DNA of 64,000 nucleotides, taken from positions 1 through 64,000 of the forward strand of contig JAIQDT010008986.1 of the NCBI GenBank assembly GCA_021521415.1, read 5' to 3'. Position numbers and translations under genes: made by a program. How positions within the stretch are numbered: position 1 is the first letter of the stretch; each line of letters opens with the position of its first letter. This DNA comes from Bidens hawaiensis (Eukaryota; Streptophyta; Magnoliopsida; Asterales; Asteraceae). Below are positions 13,683 to 40,399 of the stretch, piece by piece. The notes under the pieces were generated by a model. That model had not been told where the DNA came from. It saw only the letters and a program-made list of their open reading frames with translations, and did not search any database.

Positions 13683-14778
13683 AGTTAGAATTGATGTCAA
13701 AAGAATAATATACGCGTGACATGATGACTTTATAAGTTAAGGTCGAGTTTAAATTTTACACTATACAATATTTTTTGAAATAAAGTATTAATTTTATATC
13801 CAGTGAAGCAAAAAGAGAGAAAATTAAGAAAACATGTAAAACGTACTTTATTATACGCTGCAATGTGTTGATTAAGATACTTGTGATAGTTCATCCTAAG
13901 ACTCGTTTTTAACCATATAATTGTAACTATACACAAATTTTAGATTCTTTTTAATAATAATAATAATAATATAAATTTTATTCTATACAATATTTAATTT
14001 AAATAAAATAAAAAATAAAAATAAGGGAATATAAAAGTACTCAAAAGAAGTTATACATGTGAAGATGGTTACATGTGTTGTACATTGGTACAAATGATTA
14101 ATGTAAGGAAGCTTCTGATGCTAGCTTTTTGTGTGTCGTACAATAAGTCATGATTAATAGTCAAACTTTGGCTAAACAAATTTTCAACCATTTTTTTTAT
14201 CATCATGGTATTATGAGAAGAGAATGGGCCTACCAAGGACAACCCATAAAATAACCAATCAAAAGTTTAAAAGGTTAAAAAATATTATATATTTTTTCAT
14301 CCTTTTATTGACTATTTTATAAAAGACCATTAATGACTCTATCCAAGTCACTATTTTGTAACCATTTATATCTAGTTTCTAAGTATAAGTTTTATATATG
14401 AAATGATCATCACAATGTATTTTTGTTTAATTATATCAAATGATAAATGATAAATTATCCAAGTATTTATCACACTTCTCGTAGTTCTCTACATAAAAAA
14501 TTGATATTATACGTATCCCATCAAAATGCATTTCGCTTATCGTTTTGCATTTTCATTCGGTTCGTTATACGCCATCGACCTTCTATAGCAAGCAAAAACG
14601 CTAAAACGGCATTGTGCCGTTTATTATTAGATTACATGAAGAAGTTATAACATTTTTGTTTAGGAGGTTCTTCAGCCCAAAAGGCCATTTTTCATCACTT
14701 GGTCTAAAAAATAAAAAAGGCCCACATAGAAACTCAACCCAATTACACCTTAATAAGTTAAAAATTAAAAAAAAAAAA

Positions 14779-15161
14779 GAGTAAATTGCGGTTTTCGTCA
14801 CTGTGGTTTGTCTAAATCTACAATTTTAGTTCATTAGTTTCAAATTTGCGATTTTCATCCATGTGGTTTTATTTCACTTGCAATAAAACCCAACCACACT
14901 AACGCCGTTAAGTCTGATCGTTAAACCCATCAGTGTGCCCCTCACGTTAGGGTTGGGGTTTATTTGGGGAGAAAAAAGACAAAATTGTCCATCACGTGAG
15001 AAGCACGTTGATGGGTTTAACGACTAGACTTAACAAGATTAGTGGGATCGGGTTTAATTGCAAGTGAAATGAAACTACATGGACGAAAATCGCAAATTTG
15101 AAACTATTGAACTAAACCGTAAATTTAAACAAACCACAGGGACGAAAACCGCAGTTTACTC
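14779..15161. mobile_element. Long-TIR MITE (Mutator-like)
   Basis: The left end starts GAGTAAATTGCGGTTTTCGT and the right end finishes ACGAAAACCGCAGTTTACTC; the inverted similarity runs almost the whole length (about 180 bp each side) around a short centre. Both flanks are A-rich runs compatible with a 9-bp A-rich target duplication. Long TIRs suggest a non-autonomous Mutator-like foldback element. It lies about 350 bp downstream of the spermidine synthase stop codon. Confidence 0.75.
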
Positions 15162-15513
15162 AAAAAAAATTAATGAAAAACATAAGCCCAAAAAATTGGG
15201 TTTTATAATTAAAAAGTCCCCACAATAAATCTATGGAAATAAAATAAATAGTACACAACATAAGTGATGCTTATATGCATCACATGGGCTAAAACTTAAA
15301 ATTTTGAAGTACTAACAGAAAAAAAAAACTTACTAAAATTATAAGCCGGATCCATCACCCGGTTATCGACACAAAACTTCATATTATTCTGCTTCTGATT
15401 GATCTTGAAGACGAACGAACCGAGCATTCTTCAACCAACAATTGGAAGCCAGGAAACTTTACATGAACTATTTTGCCTTTCGCTGCTAAATTTTTATTAT
15501 ATAGATTTTGACT

Positions 15514-29207
<13,694 letters not shown>

Positions 29208-30084
29208 TATGTATATGTGTGTATGTGTGTGTGATTGTAAACCCTAACGTAATATAGAGTGTGTGAAATGAGCAGAGTGGTGGAGATTCTGCTTACGAAA
29301 GACGCGTGTGTAATAATAATAATATCTTTTTTTACTGGTTTTGGGGGGTTTATGGGAATATATAAAAGTGGAAGCTAATGATATGCTACTTGATTAGGGT
29401 TTTGGAATTGGTAGCGTTATCATGGTAAAATCTTTTGCTTTTATTATAAATAAATAATAAAATACTAGCTTATAGCCCGCGTGTTATTTTTAAATTTTTT
29501 TTTAATATTAATTTGAATATATATATTTTTCTTATATGATGTGTTTAGGTTTTTATTTTTAAAAATAAAAGTTACATAAATCTATGTGATGGTTATGGTT
29601 GGAGTTGAAATTTTGTTTGTTATAGATTTTCTTTTGTATGTAGTTGTTAGGGTTGCTTAGGGATGTTGCGTAGGGAAATAAAAAGCCTAACCTTGGAACG
29701 TATATGGCTATATGTTATTTAATGGATCATCTAAAATGAGCTCTCATCGATCTATCAATTAATATGGGCCAATGTTCTGGTGTATGAAACTTTAATTTTG
29801 GTTTGGTTGTGCATTGGGTTTGGTTTTGTTCATTTACGCTCATTTTGGACCAATCCAAAACATTAAATAAATCATCAGCTTAATGTTTTATAAAACATTG
29901 AATAACTTCTGATGACCTAGTATATTGCGGTGTGTGATTTGATCGAAATTTTGATTTTACAGATTTGAAATGAGAAATTGCCATCCCATTTAATCCAATC
30001 GAGATGTCCTTACCTTACATGTTTCTGTAGGATTAACATGAAGCTCATAATTAGGGATGTATTCAAGACACTCCCAAAAAAAGG

Positions 30085-30205
30085 AGATATATATAAATTT
30101 TTTTTATGTTTGTTTGTGTTTGTTTATGTTTGTTCATATATGTTCATTTATGGTCGTTTACCTTTGTTCAATTATGTTTGTTTACATTTGTTTATGTTCA
30201 TGAAC
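30085..30205. repeat. TGTTTATGTT-type degenerate repeat
   Basis: A short array of TTTATGTTTG, GTTCATTTATG and GTTTACATTTG units, of the same kind as the right half of the repeats at 17105-17635 and 40780-41110. Confidence 0.5.
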
Positions 30206-31018
30206 TGTTCATAATGGCGATTCAGGAGCAATACAACAAAGAAGAGTTGTTGATGTAGGTGACAATGGTGGTTGATGCATGAGAGGGTAGGTTGATAATG
30301 GTGGGTGGTAATCAAAAGTTAACCGGTGATGAAGAATATGTAGAGAGAAATTAAATTAGGGTTTGATGATGAAAGGGTTTCACAAATTAATGAGACGTTA
30401 TAACCAATTTAAGGGTTATCCGGGTTTGGTGAAACCCATAACCTGCTTATTTATTTTATTTTTTTTTAACTTAAATGAAATGTTATAACACATTTAAAGG
30501 ATCCATGTTTGGTGAGACTCATGACCTGCAAAAATTATCGTTTGATGATGAAAGTATTTCATTAATAAATGAGATGTTCACCTAGTTTGATTCATTTATG
30601 TTTGTTTATGTTCGTTTATGTTATCGGTTTATAGTGGCATAAATCTATAGCATACCTTTTATTAAGATAATCATGAACGATAATCAGAAAATTAATCGCC
30701 AGCGGGTCTTCTTCTCTTTGTCGCCGAAAATGAACAAAGAGATGAACACAAAGCTCAATTAGGTCGTATGATGGAGAAAAGTAAGTCGTTGTATTAGATT
30801 TGTATCTGAACGAAAATGGAGTGAATGAGAGGCGACTTAAGAGAAGTTGTTATGACTCATGTACCTTTTAAAGCATCTAGCACCTATCAAACTACTTTGT
30901 ATTCATTCCCTAATTATATTATATTCTGGTTATTTGAATTCATATGTTTTATTAGACAAAAAAACATTTAAATATCACGAATAATAGTTATGACACTATA
31001 AGGAATGGATGAAGATTT

Positions 31019-31201
31019 CCACGCTCATAAAGCCTGCAATTGTTAAATCAGCTCAATATATCAATACTATGATAATGAAGCTCAATAAATGACGATGCAT
31101 ATGCAGAAGACTCTATACCAATTTCAATCTCCCTAAATTGTTGCATTATTGGAGCCATAACCTGCTCTAAACTCATTTGATAAGTGGCAGCCGATTAGTA
31201 T
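31019..31201 (-). pseudogene. Exon-like fragment cut by the LTR insertion (unassigned)
   Basis: Reading the minus strand from 31200 there is an open run containing MSLEQVMAPIMQQFREIEIG and SSAYASSFIELH, ending in TGA shortly before an intron-acceptor-like TTTAACAATTGCAG. Composition looks coding, and it begins exactly where the LTR begins. I do not recognise the family. It may be a gene piece disrupted by the element, or chance. Confidence 0.25.
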
Positions 31202-32151
31202 TGAAGAAACACTAATCGACCCCGAGTAGATTATGGATAATCTGGGGGTTAAGTAATGTTTCCCACGAGGGTTAGGTCCGGCAAAGAAGGATGTTCTTCA
31301 GATGACCTGCAAAACAGACACCGTGAGCTCGTCACTGAGAAGGGGGGGGGTTCCTCCTTGTGACCACCCTCCGGCGTGAGAATCAGACTAGATTGCTCTG
31401 AATATAAGTGTATATTGAGAGAAATAGCTAGTTAAGGTAAAATACCAGATGATCCTACCGTTCCAAGGTGTTGGAGTATTTATAGCCGAAGGTAGGTTTC
31501 CAAGCAGGTACAGCCAGCTGTATAATATTCCTGTTCTACCAACTACGGGCTACGCACACGCCATGCTGGTTGGTGGGTAGACAGCGGCTGATAGTGACCA
31601 GGCCAGCTGTGTACTATTCTTTTTCCACCAACTGCAGGCTATGTGCGTGCCACGACAAGGGTTGGTGAGTAGGCAGCGGCTAATAGTGACAAACAGTACT
31701 AGAGCATGCTCCTCGTACTGTTTGTCGGTGAGCTGTCACCCTGTGATTGGTTCATGGGCTGCTTTGGTCAGATATTGTCTATTTTGCCCATACCTTGGCA
31801 GGTATAGTACAAAAGATCTTCCAGAAGCATACGGACTGGCTCATTTGGGCGGGAGTATTCCCGCCTTGCTCATTCCTTCAGGTGACACTGAATTATTTAG
31901 TGCCTTGTGCGTGTAGCCTTACTATTAGTGCGGGTAGCCTTCCCTGATGGCTTGTATCCGCAGCTGCGGGGACAGGCGGGGTACTTCACCATTGGGAGGC
32001 TTTCCCTGCGTGAACAGCTGGCGTACTGCGCGTAAGGTCTTCATCTCTGAGCATGGTGGGTCCTGCGGAACCAGTTGGTCCTTGCTCAAACGTCCCTCTT
32101 CAAGGTGAGTCTTGCGGGTCCAACTGGGCTCTGCTGGGACCTACCTCTTCA
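31202..32151 (-). repeat. 3' LTR of the second Tat/Retand-type element
   Basis: 950 bp starting TGAAGAAACACTAATCGACC and ending ACCTCTTCA, alignable over its length to the LTRs of the intron-1 element but with many substitutions and gaps. The polypurine tract is GGACAGGGGGGACT on the minus strand just inside. Confidence 0.9.
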
Positions 32152-32545
32152 AGTCCCCCCTGTCCAATGTTCTTCTCATGAATTGTTAATAAGTGAGGTG
32201 AACTTTGGACTTAATCAAGGGGTTTTGAAAAGGATTTAGTTTTAAGGTTGTCCGTGGGGATTCTTCCCGCGGTTTCCCTAATGTCACGCAGAAATTCCCG
32301 ACTTTTCTGCTTGATCTTTGGGTATGATGCGGGTAGGTGTGTAACCTCCTCGCAAGTCAGGAGCGTTGAGTTCCACTTGTGTAGATTCTCCATGAGGTTT
32401 TGGTAGTTTTGAACATAGTGATCAATTATGTTAAAACAACCAATTCCATCTTGGAGCTTCAAACAATCTAGTTCTCGACGTTCCCGCTATGCGGGAATGT
32501 TATTCTCGTTTCCGCAAGCATGGCCCAGAAGATCCTTCTTGGTTT

Positions 32546-32735
32546 CAATTCCCTGCGGAGTGCTAGGTATGTGAAGGGTTTCGCCTTGACACTGTACCCG
32601 AACTCGTCTTATAGTTACTTTACTTCCAAGGTATTCCTGGCTTCAATTCCCTGCAGGTGCTAAGTATGTGAAGGGTTTTGCCTTGAAACTGTACTCGCAC
32701 CTGTCTTATAGTTACTTGGTTGCCAAGGTAAGGGG
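32546..32735. repeat. Tandem repeat, ~98 bp unit, 2 copies
   Basis: CAATTCC-led units at 32546 and 32644, the same family as the four-copy array at 20680-21065. Confidence 0.75.
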
Positions 32736-33072
32736 TATAGTCCCGCTTACTTTTGAATCTTTTTGAATCTTTTTGAAATTCGAAGAGTTGGTGAAAGGAT
32801 AAGAACAGTCCAAACTGTTGAAACGTCGTCCGACGGTTTCTTCTGACAGTTTCAGGACGTGCAGGAAGTTATGGCGACGTGACAGTACATGGTCATTCCA
32901 GACGCTTTTTCAGGCGCGTGGGCGCAATTTTTTGGGCGCGTGGGTGCGGATTTTACGGCGCGCGTCCCGTCAACAGCTGTTGCCAGCTTGCTTTTTCCAC
33001 GTGTCATAGTTTCATTGCACCAGCTCTTTTCTCTCTCCTCCGCATTAAATTCATCGCATTCATTGCGATGAG

Positions 33073-33081
33073 TATATAAAG
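33073..33081 (+). promoter_or_regulatory. TATA box of the second antisense gene
   Basis: TATATAAAG, 117 bp before the first exon's first ATG at 33198, in the same context as in the first element. Confidence 0.65.
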
Positions 33082-33197
33082 GGGGAGAGGGTCCTTGGTA
33101 ATTCACACTTTCACTTCTCTCTTCTCCTTCTAAGCGATTTCCGGCGAATACTCTTTCTGTCGAGCATTCTCCTAAAATCGTTCTTTACCTCCAAAAC

Positions 33198-36100
33198 ATG
33201 TCGTCTACTCATGATCCAGAAGCTATCGTCGAGGAGTCTGACTTGTATGTCGAGAAGCCGACGTCTACGTCCGATAAGGACGATAAGAGCACTGCTGGCG
33301 AATGCCAGTGTGCTCTTCCCATCGAGCTTTACCGGTACATCGTCCGGAAGTTCATGCTCGAGCCGTTCGAGCCTGAGTTTCCGGAGCCACAGCAGACGGT
33401 GTACGATGCCCCCAAGGGCAAAATAGGGGTATATGCCGCCTTCTTCGTCTATGGGAATCTTAGGTTCCCATTGACGAAGTTTGTATACCGTGTTCTGGAC
33501 AGACACGGTGTGCACCTGACGGAGGTACACCCAATGGCGATCGCCAAGATCCGCCATTTTGAGTGGGTGTGCCTCATTCTTGGCGTGGATCCCCACGTCG
33601 ACCGCCTGATGACCTTCTACTCCTGGAGGTGCATCCAAGGCTGGTACACCCTGGTCACCCGGATCAAGGGTTTGAAGATCTGCGCTACCGAGCGCAGTCT
33701 TCGGTCTTGGAAGCGGGAGTTCTTTTACATCTCTGCCCGTGTCGTCCCTATAGCGATGACATTTAAGAACGGGAGAGCTCTCCCCAGCCTTCACGCCTCC
33801 AACTACCAGGAGGCGGAATGGTTCTCCAAGATTTCCCGGATCCAGACTCCGGTTTACCGCTTTCCGGAGTCCGGGATGGTGATGCTCGGTATGAGCAGGG
33901 TGTGGAAGGATGATGGGGCGGATGCGCCACAGATTCCCATCGTACTTGAATAAGGTTTGAACTTTATCCCTTACGGTATGCTCCGTCTTCTTTGTTGATT
34001 TAAGGTTTTTTCTAACTGTTTTTCTTTTTATTTCAGAGGGGAATGACTTGCAGTCCCTCCTGCATCCGCGGGAAGCTGACGGTCCCGCTCGGTTGGGTAC
34101 TCGCGCTCTTGACGAGAACGAGTTGACCATCCTTGCGCAGACTGCGGATCGGTTTGTGGAGGCCTACCCGCCAGGCCACGAAATACTGAGCTCCACGAGG
34201 CCAGGTAAAAGACTATTTAACCCTCGCCCTCTGAATGCTAAAACCTCTGCCGGAATTCCTCTAATCTTGTCATCTTCTGATGAGGAATCCGCAGATGGTC
34301 CTTTTCTTGCGCGGAAGAAGAAGGCTGCTGGCGGGAAGGGCAAGGCGAAGGTAGCCTCCACCGCCGACCAGGTGAACCAGTCTGAGTCGGAGACCGAGAG
34401 TGAAGAGGCGGCGGGGAACCCAGGTGGTGTTGAGACCACTGCTCTGGAGGTTGAAACGGCTGTCACCTCCGAGCAGTCCAGGACGGCGACGGTGACCGGT
34501 ACGAAGAGGCCGGCTCCATCGGGTTCGTCCCCGCCTGTTCGCACCTTCAAGCTCAAAAAGACCCGAAGTGTACATAACTTTAACTTCATATCTTTCCGCT
34601 ATTATACTTATATATCTTGTCTTCATGCAGGCGTGAATGCTACGGCATTCCAGAGTGGAGCGGGAGGAAGCAGCTCTGGACCCATGAAGGTAGGTTTGGT
34701 CAACCTACCCGAGGCGATGACCCAGGCGGCTGCGCCTGCTTGCAGTACTGGTTCAGTTGCTCATCCCGTTGAGCCAACTGTTCCAGCTGTAACATTATCC
34801 CCGCCGGCCGTCAGTGCCATTTTCACAGAATCCATCACTGAGCCGGCGGTGATTTCTCTTGCGGGCTCTTCCGCAGCCGCGGCCACGGTTGTGAGTTCAC
34901 CTCCGTTGGTTTCCACCGCGGCGGCCTCCACCATGCCTCCTCCGGCGCCTGCGTCTACGGCCAGTCCTTCAGGTACGTTTGGGGTTGGGGCGTCTAGCCA
35001 ATCCTTGCCTCCTTCCCGTCTCCTTGACCTTTTGGATGGATATCCCTTAGGTTCAGGTGATGGGTTTGGTGGCTATCGGCCTGTTGTCGACCCTACAGGT
35101 GCGTAGGGTTATTTTGGCCTATATCCCTTTCATCATTTCTCTCTCTTAACTGTTTTTTGTTTTATTGCAGTTCGTGATTCCAACGAGGTGTACGCTCCTC
35201 GGTGGAAGATCCACCGGGGAACGACCCTCCGGACTGTTGAGGATTGCGACGAATGGGCGCGTCACGCCGCCCCAAGCGGTGCGCTGGGGGAGGCCATGGC
35301 CAGCTACCAGGAAGGTAGGCTGTCCAACGAGCTCCGAATCCTCCTCGCCCGGATGCAGCCGCGTGTCGAGCTACTTTGTCGTGAAAACGACAAGTTAAAG
35401 ACGGCGCGTAGCCTTGAAGTGGCTCAGGCGCGGGCTATCCGGGAGGAGAATGCGAAGCTTGCCGCCGTTGCTGCGGAAAAGGAGAAGGCCTTCAAGGCCC
35501 TTGAGGTTGACGTTCAGGCTCGTCTCGAGGCCCGTTCCAAGGCCGCCCAAGCTGTTAATGAACAGCTTCGGTTGGCTAAGGAAACTGCACGGAACGCAAC
35601 CGAGAGGGCCACCAAGGCTGAAGCTGCTGCTGAGCCTCTACGCATCGAGAATGAGGAACTTAAAGCCAAATTAGAGAGGCTCCAGCAGGCTCATGATGCC
35701 TTGGCCATGGAAGATGCCAAGAAGCTCCAAGAGATCTTGGACCAGAGGGGGGTGCTTGACCACACTGAGCGTAAGCTAAAGGGCGTCGAAGAGGCTGCAG
35801 CCAAAGATGTGTTGCTTGCCAACCTTACAAAGAACGAAGCCGAACGCGACCGTAATGAAGCTCAAGCTGCCCTCCAGGAGGCTCTGGTTACCAAGGAATG
35901 GCTTCTTCGAGAAGCGTTGTCGCAGGTATGCGTAGTTTCACAATTTCTTTACGCTTTTCCTTAGAAGAGTTTTTGATATACTTCTGTTTTTTAGGTTGTG
36001 CATCGGGTGTTCACGAACACATCATATGACGATGCGATGAGCGCAGCCCTCAACGCTTCTCATGAGGATGGGGAAAAGGCTGGCTTCCTGCTTGGTCTAG

Positions 36101-36330
36101 GGTTTGTTGAACAAGGCATTCCGCCTTCCAACTTCCCTCTTTACAATGTGGATACTGAAGCTGCGTATGACCAAGCAGTGAATCAGTATGCCGCATTCCC
36201 GCATCCGGTGGTGGATAAGGTAAACGAGATTGCTGCTGCTGATGATGGGCTAGCTATCCTCAAAGCTTTCCTTGAACCGCCACACTCTACTGATGGTGCG
36301 GGTCCAAGTGGGAGTGGTCCTGAAGCTTGA
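33198..36330 (+). pseudogene. Antisense accessory gene, second copy, one nonsense codon
   Basis: Exons 33198-33975, 34037-34567, 34631-35098, 35171-35925 and 35995-36330 correspond one to one with the gene at 21537-24552, with the same phases and the same last-exon length. A TAA at 33951-33953, near the end of exon 1, is the only in-frame stop I see; the first copy has a Tyr codon there. The N-terminus has about 20 extra residues before the TAGECQC block. The PF04195-like domain (GKIGVYAAFFVYGNLRFPLT), a SUMO-interaction-like PLILSSSDEE in exon 2, an Ala/Pro-rich exon 3 and the coiled coil of exon 4 are all kept. The second motif of copy one (VVLS) is changed here. Preservation of five exons in two diverged elements argues for past selection. 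Confidence 0.78.
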
Positions 36331-36516
36331 TACTTTAGATCCCTTTCCACCATTATAGTAGATTTTTATGTTTGTAGACTTCTAATCTTGTATGCGGGTA
36401 TGTACCCAGCAATTCTTGTAATGTTTGAATGTTGATGGAATAAAAATTATTTGTTAATGCCTTGCCTTGTTTATTTCGCTCATATTTTGTTTTAACTTAG
36501 CAATTTCTTTAGTACT

Positions 36517-36830
36517 TAGATAAGTTAACTTTTCAACGTGACAGATAATAAGTTAAAGTTTTGTTTCCTCTTTCGTGATTGTGCAGATAAGACCGTCACT
36601 TTCACTTAGTAGAATGGCTAAACTTTACCTATATCTGACATGCGTGGAAGTTTTCCTCATCTTTTCCTTTGAAATTTTCTAAGTGTTTTGAATAAGTTAA
36701 CCTTTCGACGCGCGGTTGCCAATAGGTCAATGTTCAGTTTCCTTTATCATGATTGTGCGGGTAGGACCGTCACTTTCATTTATTGGGATGACCAAACTTC
36801 ACCTATAGCTGACCTGCGTGAAGGTTTTCC
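36517..36830. repeat. Two degenerate ~150-170 bp tandem units
   Basis: Two units each with GATTGTGC, ACCGTCACTTTCA and GACCTGCGTG/GACATGCGTG, the same family as 24761-25345. Region 36831-37041 between them and pol has one more degenerate portion and no gene. Confidence 0.65.
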
Positions 36831-37041
36831 TTAGAAATTTTTACCGTTTTATGTGTTTATGCGGGTTTTGCCGCCTTCCACACGCAACGACTTACTTCTT
36901 CCCATATTTATGCGGTGAATACCGGCATATCAGCGTGGGAAGTTCATAAGTATAAAGGTAAGGCTATCAACACAATGTGAAAGGAGAATCATTTCCATTA
37001 GAAGTGGCTCTAGGCCTTTTCTTTACAAGTTTGGAATTGAT

Positions 37042-40000
37042 CTACATGTAACATTTGCGTAATTGAGCTCCGTTCCATGTTCTTGGGATAGGAGTGCCAT
37101 CGAGCCTTTCGAGCCGGTATGCGCCTTTTCCCAAAACTTCTTTGATAATGTACGGTCCTTCCCAGACCGGTGCCAGTTTTCCTGGGCGCTCTTGGTTTGA
37201 AGCCTCGTTGTTACGCAATATGTAGTCTCCTACATTGAAGTTGCAGAGTTTTACCCGCGTGTTGTAGTACTTTTGCATTTGTCGCTTGTAGTTTTCTTCA
37301 CGCGCTGCGGCTAAGTCTCTGCGTTCCTCGGTTAGCATAAGGTCTAACCGTCTTTCGGCATCATTGTCTTCTGGCTGAATCAAGACCCTTGGTGAGGGCA
37401 AACCAATTTCGACTGGGACCATGGCTTCAGTGCCGTAAGTGAGGCTAAACGGGGTTTCTCCAGTACTGGCCTTTTTCAGCGTTCTGTTTGCCCAAAGGAC
37501 GTGTGGAACTTCGTCTACCCAGCCGGATCTGTGTTCCAGGAGTCTTTTCTTTATGCCTTCGACGATGCTTTTATTTGCTTTTTCCACCTCACCGTTACCT
37601 TACGGGTGTGCCACTGAGGTAAAGGTGTGGGTGATTTGAAGTTCTTCTAGCCACTTTTGTAGCTTCTTGTCAGCAAAGTTGGTGCCGTTATCACTCACCA
37701 AAGTCTGTGGAAGTCCAAAACGACAAATAATAAATTCCCAAATAAATTTTTTAATATGTTTTGCGGTTGTTTGGGCTAAGGGTTTTGCTTCTATCCACTT
37801 GGTGAAGTAGTCGATGACTACCACTAGGAACTGAACGTTTCCTACTGCTGTAGGAAATGGGCCTGTCACATCGATGGCCCACTTCTGAAATGGCCATGAA
37901 GAGGTGACTGGAACAAGTTCATTCTTCGGGCGATGCGTGTTGGGTGCGTAGAGCTGGCAAAACCTACACTTTCTGATGTATGCCAGCGCATCCGTATGCA
38001 TCCCCTGCCAAAAGTATCCCGTGTTGTTTAGCTTAGCTACAACAGCGCGTGGACCTGCGTGTACTCCACAGATGCCTTCGTGCACTTCCCTTAGGAGGTA
38101 GTCAGCATCTTGGTTGCCCACGCATCTTAAGAGTGGGCCAAGAAAGTTACGTCTGTAAAGGGTGTCATCGATGAGTTGATAGTTTAATGCTTTACAACGT
38201 ATTTTTCTTGCCTGTGTTTTTGACTCTGGTAGTATACCCGCTGCAAGGTAATTTATTATTGGTGTCATCCACGTTTCTGTACCGGTTTGGATGACACAAA
38301 TTTCCTTGTGCGGGACTGATGGTGCTTCAAGGAGTTCAATGCGGATGTCCTTTCCCAAATGGGTGAAGGCTAATGATGTAAGCTTGCTTAACGCATCCGC
38401 AGATTTGTTTTCGCTACGCTTGACGTGTATGACTTTACAATCATTAAAATCGCGCATAAAGGTTTTTTCTTGTGCAAGGTACAGGGCCATTGTGTCGTTC
38501 ACGGCCGTGTACGTTCCGTTTATCTGGTTGGCTACTAACATGGAATCCACGTGGGCTTCCAAGTTTTTCACTCCCATTTTACGCGCAATTCTCAGCCCTG
38601 CCAAGAATGCTTCATACTCGGCTTCGTTATTCGTACTTGGAAAATCCAGTCGAATAGCGTAAGTGTATTCTTGGCCTGCTGGGTTGGTTAATTTCAACCC
38701 TGCGCCTGAACCCTCGTTGCTGGCTGCTCCATCAGTGTAGAGTCGCCAGACATCATTGATGTCCTGTGCTGGGGAGGGTTGAGCCTCCTCCTGGCACTCT
38801 TTCTCCCGCGAAGCGGGGACTTCTGCAATAAAGTCGGCCAGGACCTGGCCTTTCATAGCTGGTCTTGGCTTGTACTTTATCGCATATTCCCCCAACTCAA
38901 TTGCCCATTTGGCTAGACGTCCCGATAATTCGGGTTTGCCTAGAACGTTTGCGAGTTTGAAGTTGGTGAGAATGGTGATTGGGTGACCTTGGAAATATCG
39001 TCTTAGTCTGCGTGAAGCTTGTACAAGTGCTAAGACTAATTTTTCCAGGGTGGAGTACCGGGTTTCTACGTCTGTTAGGACACGGCTAACATAGTAAATA
39101 GGCAGCTGGATACCTTTCCGCTCTACTAGCAGGACTGCCCCGGTCGCTCTATCTGTGGCCGAAAGGTATATGATTAATTCCTCCCCCGCTTCTGGTGCTG
39201 TGAGCGTTGGGAGTTCGATCAAGCGTGACCGAATTTCCTGAAAAGTTGCTTTCGCTTCTGGTGTCCAGCGGAAGTGCGTTTTCTTTAAACAGTTTCTCAA
39301 TGTTGACACGAATGGGAACGACCTATCCTCATGGTTTGACAAAAAACGGTTAAGTGCGACTAGGCGTCCATTCAGTGTCTGAGCTTGCTTGATGGTAGTA
39401 GGTGATTCCATTTTGATAATGGTTTCGACCTTTTCAGGGTTCGCTCTGAAGCCATCTTTAGTAACAATGACTCCCAAGAACTTCCCTTCCTCCATCCCAA
39501 ATGAACACTTGCTCGGGTTGAGCTTCATGTTTATCTTTCTGAGCGTGTTGAAAGTTTCTTCGATGTCTTTCAACATCGCTTCTGGCTCAGGGCTTTTGAT
39601 GACCAAATCATCCATGTAGACTTCCAAGTTTCTCCCAATTTGGGCATGAAACTCTTTGTCCATCAGGCGTTGGTATGTGGACCCTGCATTCTTAAGTCCG
39701 AATGGCATCATTTGATAACAAAATATGCCATCGGGCGTCCGAAATGCGGTTTTGTCCTGATCATCTACAGCCATGTGGATTTGATGGTATCCCTTATATG
39801 CGTCAAGGAAGCATTTAAAGCGAAACGGTGCTAATGAATCCACTTTGAGGTCAATTTCGGGTAACGGGTAACAATCTTTGGGGCATGCTTTGTTTAAATC
39901 TTTGAAATCTATACACATGCGCCATTGTTTGTTAGCCTTCGGTACCATAACGGGATTTGCAACCCATGTTTGATATCTACTAACGCGTACGATGCCCGCG

Positions 40001-40392
40001 TCAAGGAGTTCCTTGACTTGGGTTCTACACGCGTTAGCCTGTTCCGCCCCCATTACTCTGCGCTTTTGTATGACTGGCGTAAAAGCCGGGTCACACTTGA
40101 GCTTATGCTCTGCTTTACTTCGAGGTACACCAGTCATGTCAGCTGGTGTCCACGCGAAGATGTCAGCGTTTCTCTGTAGTAAGCGTTTGAGTAAGGTGCG
40201 CGTAGGATCAGTGATTGTTGGGCCAATTGTAACAGCCTGGTCAGGGTATTTGCCATTGAGGGCCCATTTTTCTGGTTCGGTAATGGTTGGTTTAGCCATC
40301 TTTGGTTTGGGTTTAGATGAGACGGATGCGATGCATACCTGAGGGATACCGGTGATCATCGCTACACCCTCAGCAGTTGGCCATCCCATCAT
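37042..40392 (-). pseudogene. pol: Pol polyprotein (RT, two RNase H, integrase), one nonsense codon
   Basis: One frame of 1117 codons with a single TAA at 37602-37600. Order: RT with FKDLNKACPKDCYPLPEID, FRTPDGIFCYQMMPFGLKNA and the YMDDLVIKS active site; a first RNase H-like tether region (YYVSRVLTDVETRYSTLEKL); a second RNase H with WRLYTDGAASNEGSGAGL, NNEAEYEAFLAGL, HVDSMLVANQI and SENKSADALSKL; integrase with an H-H-C-C zinc finger (HEGICGVHAG ... CRFCQ) and catalytic parts WAIDVTGPFP and SDNGTNF. The stop falls in the integrase core just after FTSVAHP. A second, archaeal-type RNase H is a hallmark of the Tat lineage. Protease and gag are missing because the element is truncated near 40395. 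ATG at 40392 is only the first Met of the surviving part. Confidence 0.9.
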
Positions 40393-40399
40393 GCCGTGG

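Larger units (their letters stand above)
29208..31201. other. SPDS upstream region and spacer
   Basis: Upstream of the SPDS ATG is a 5' leader and promoter zone with TG-rich and AT-rich tracts; no convincing minus-strand TATA box was picked. Further on is AT-rich spacer with a TGTTTATG-type repeat at 30085-30205. Beyond the fragment at 31019-31201 I see no gene. Confidence 0.5.
31202..40395 (-). mobile_element. Second Tat/Retand-type element, 5' truncated
   Basis: In element orientation (minus) it keeps pol from the linker before RT onward, the antisense gene and the 3' LTR at 31202-32151. Gag, protease and the 5' LTR are missing: similarity stops at about 40395, where degenerate GGGTATT-rich DNA begins. 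The possible target-site sequence beside the LTR is AGTAT (31197-31201), but no partner can be found at the truncated end. Compared with the intron-1 element it is clearly older: the LTR differs throughout and both its genes carry a nonsense codon. Confidence 0.88.

Noticed and set aside
29355..29363. TATAAAAG as promoter of spermidine synthase
   Set aside because: It reads on the plus strand; the minus-strand reading is only a weak TATATATTC.
33111..34130. Minus-strand frame of 339 residues
   Set aside because: Antisense shadow of exons 1-2 of the PF04195-like gene; no motifs, crosses spliced introns.
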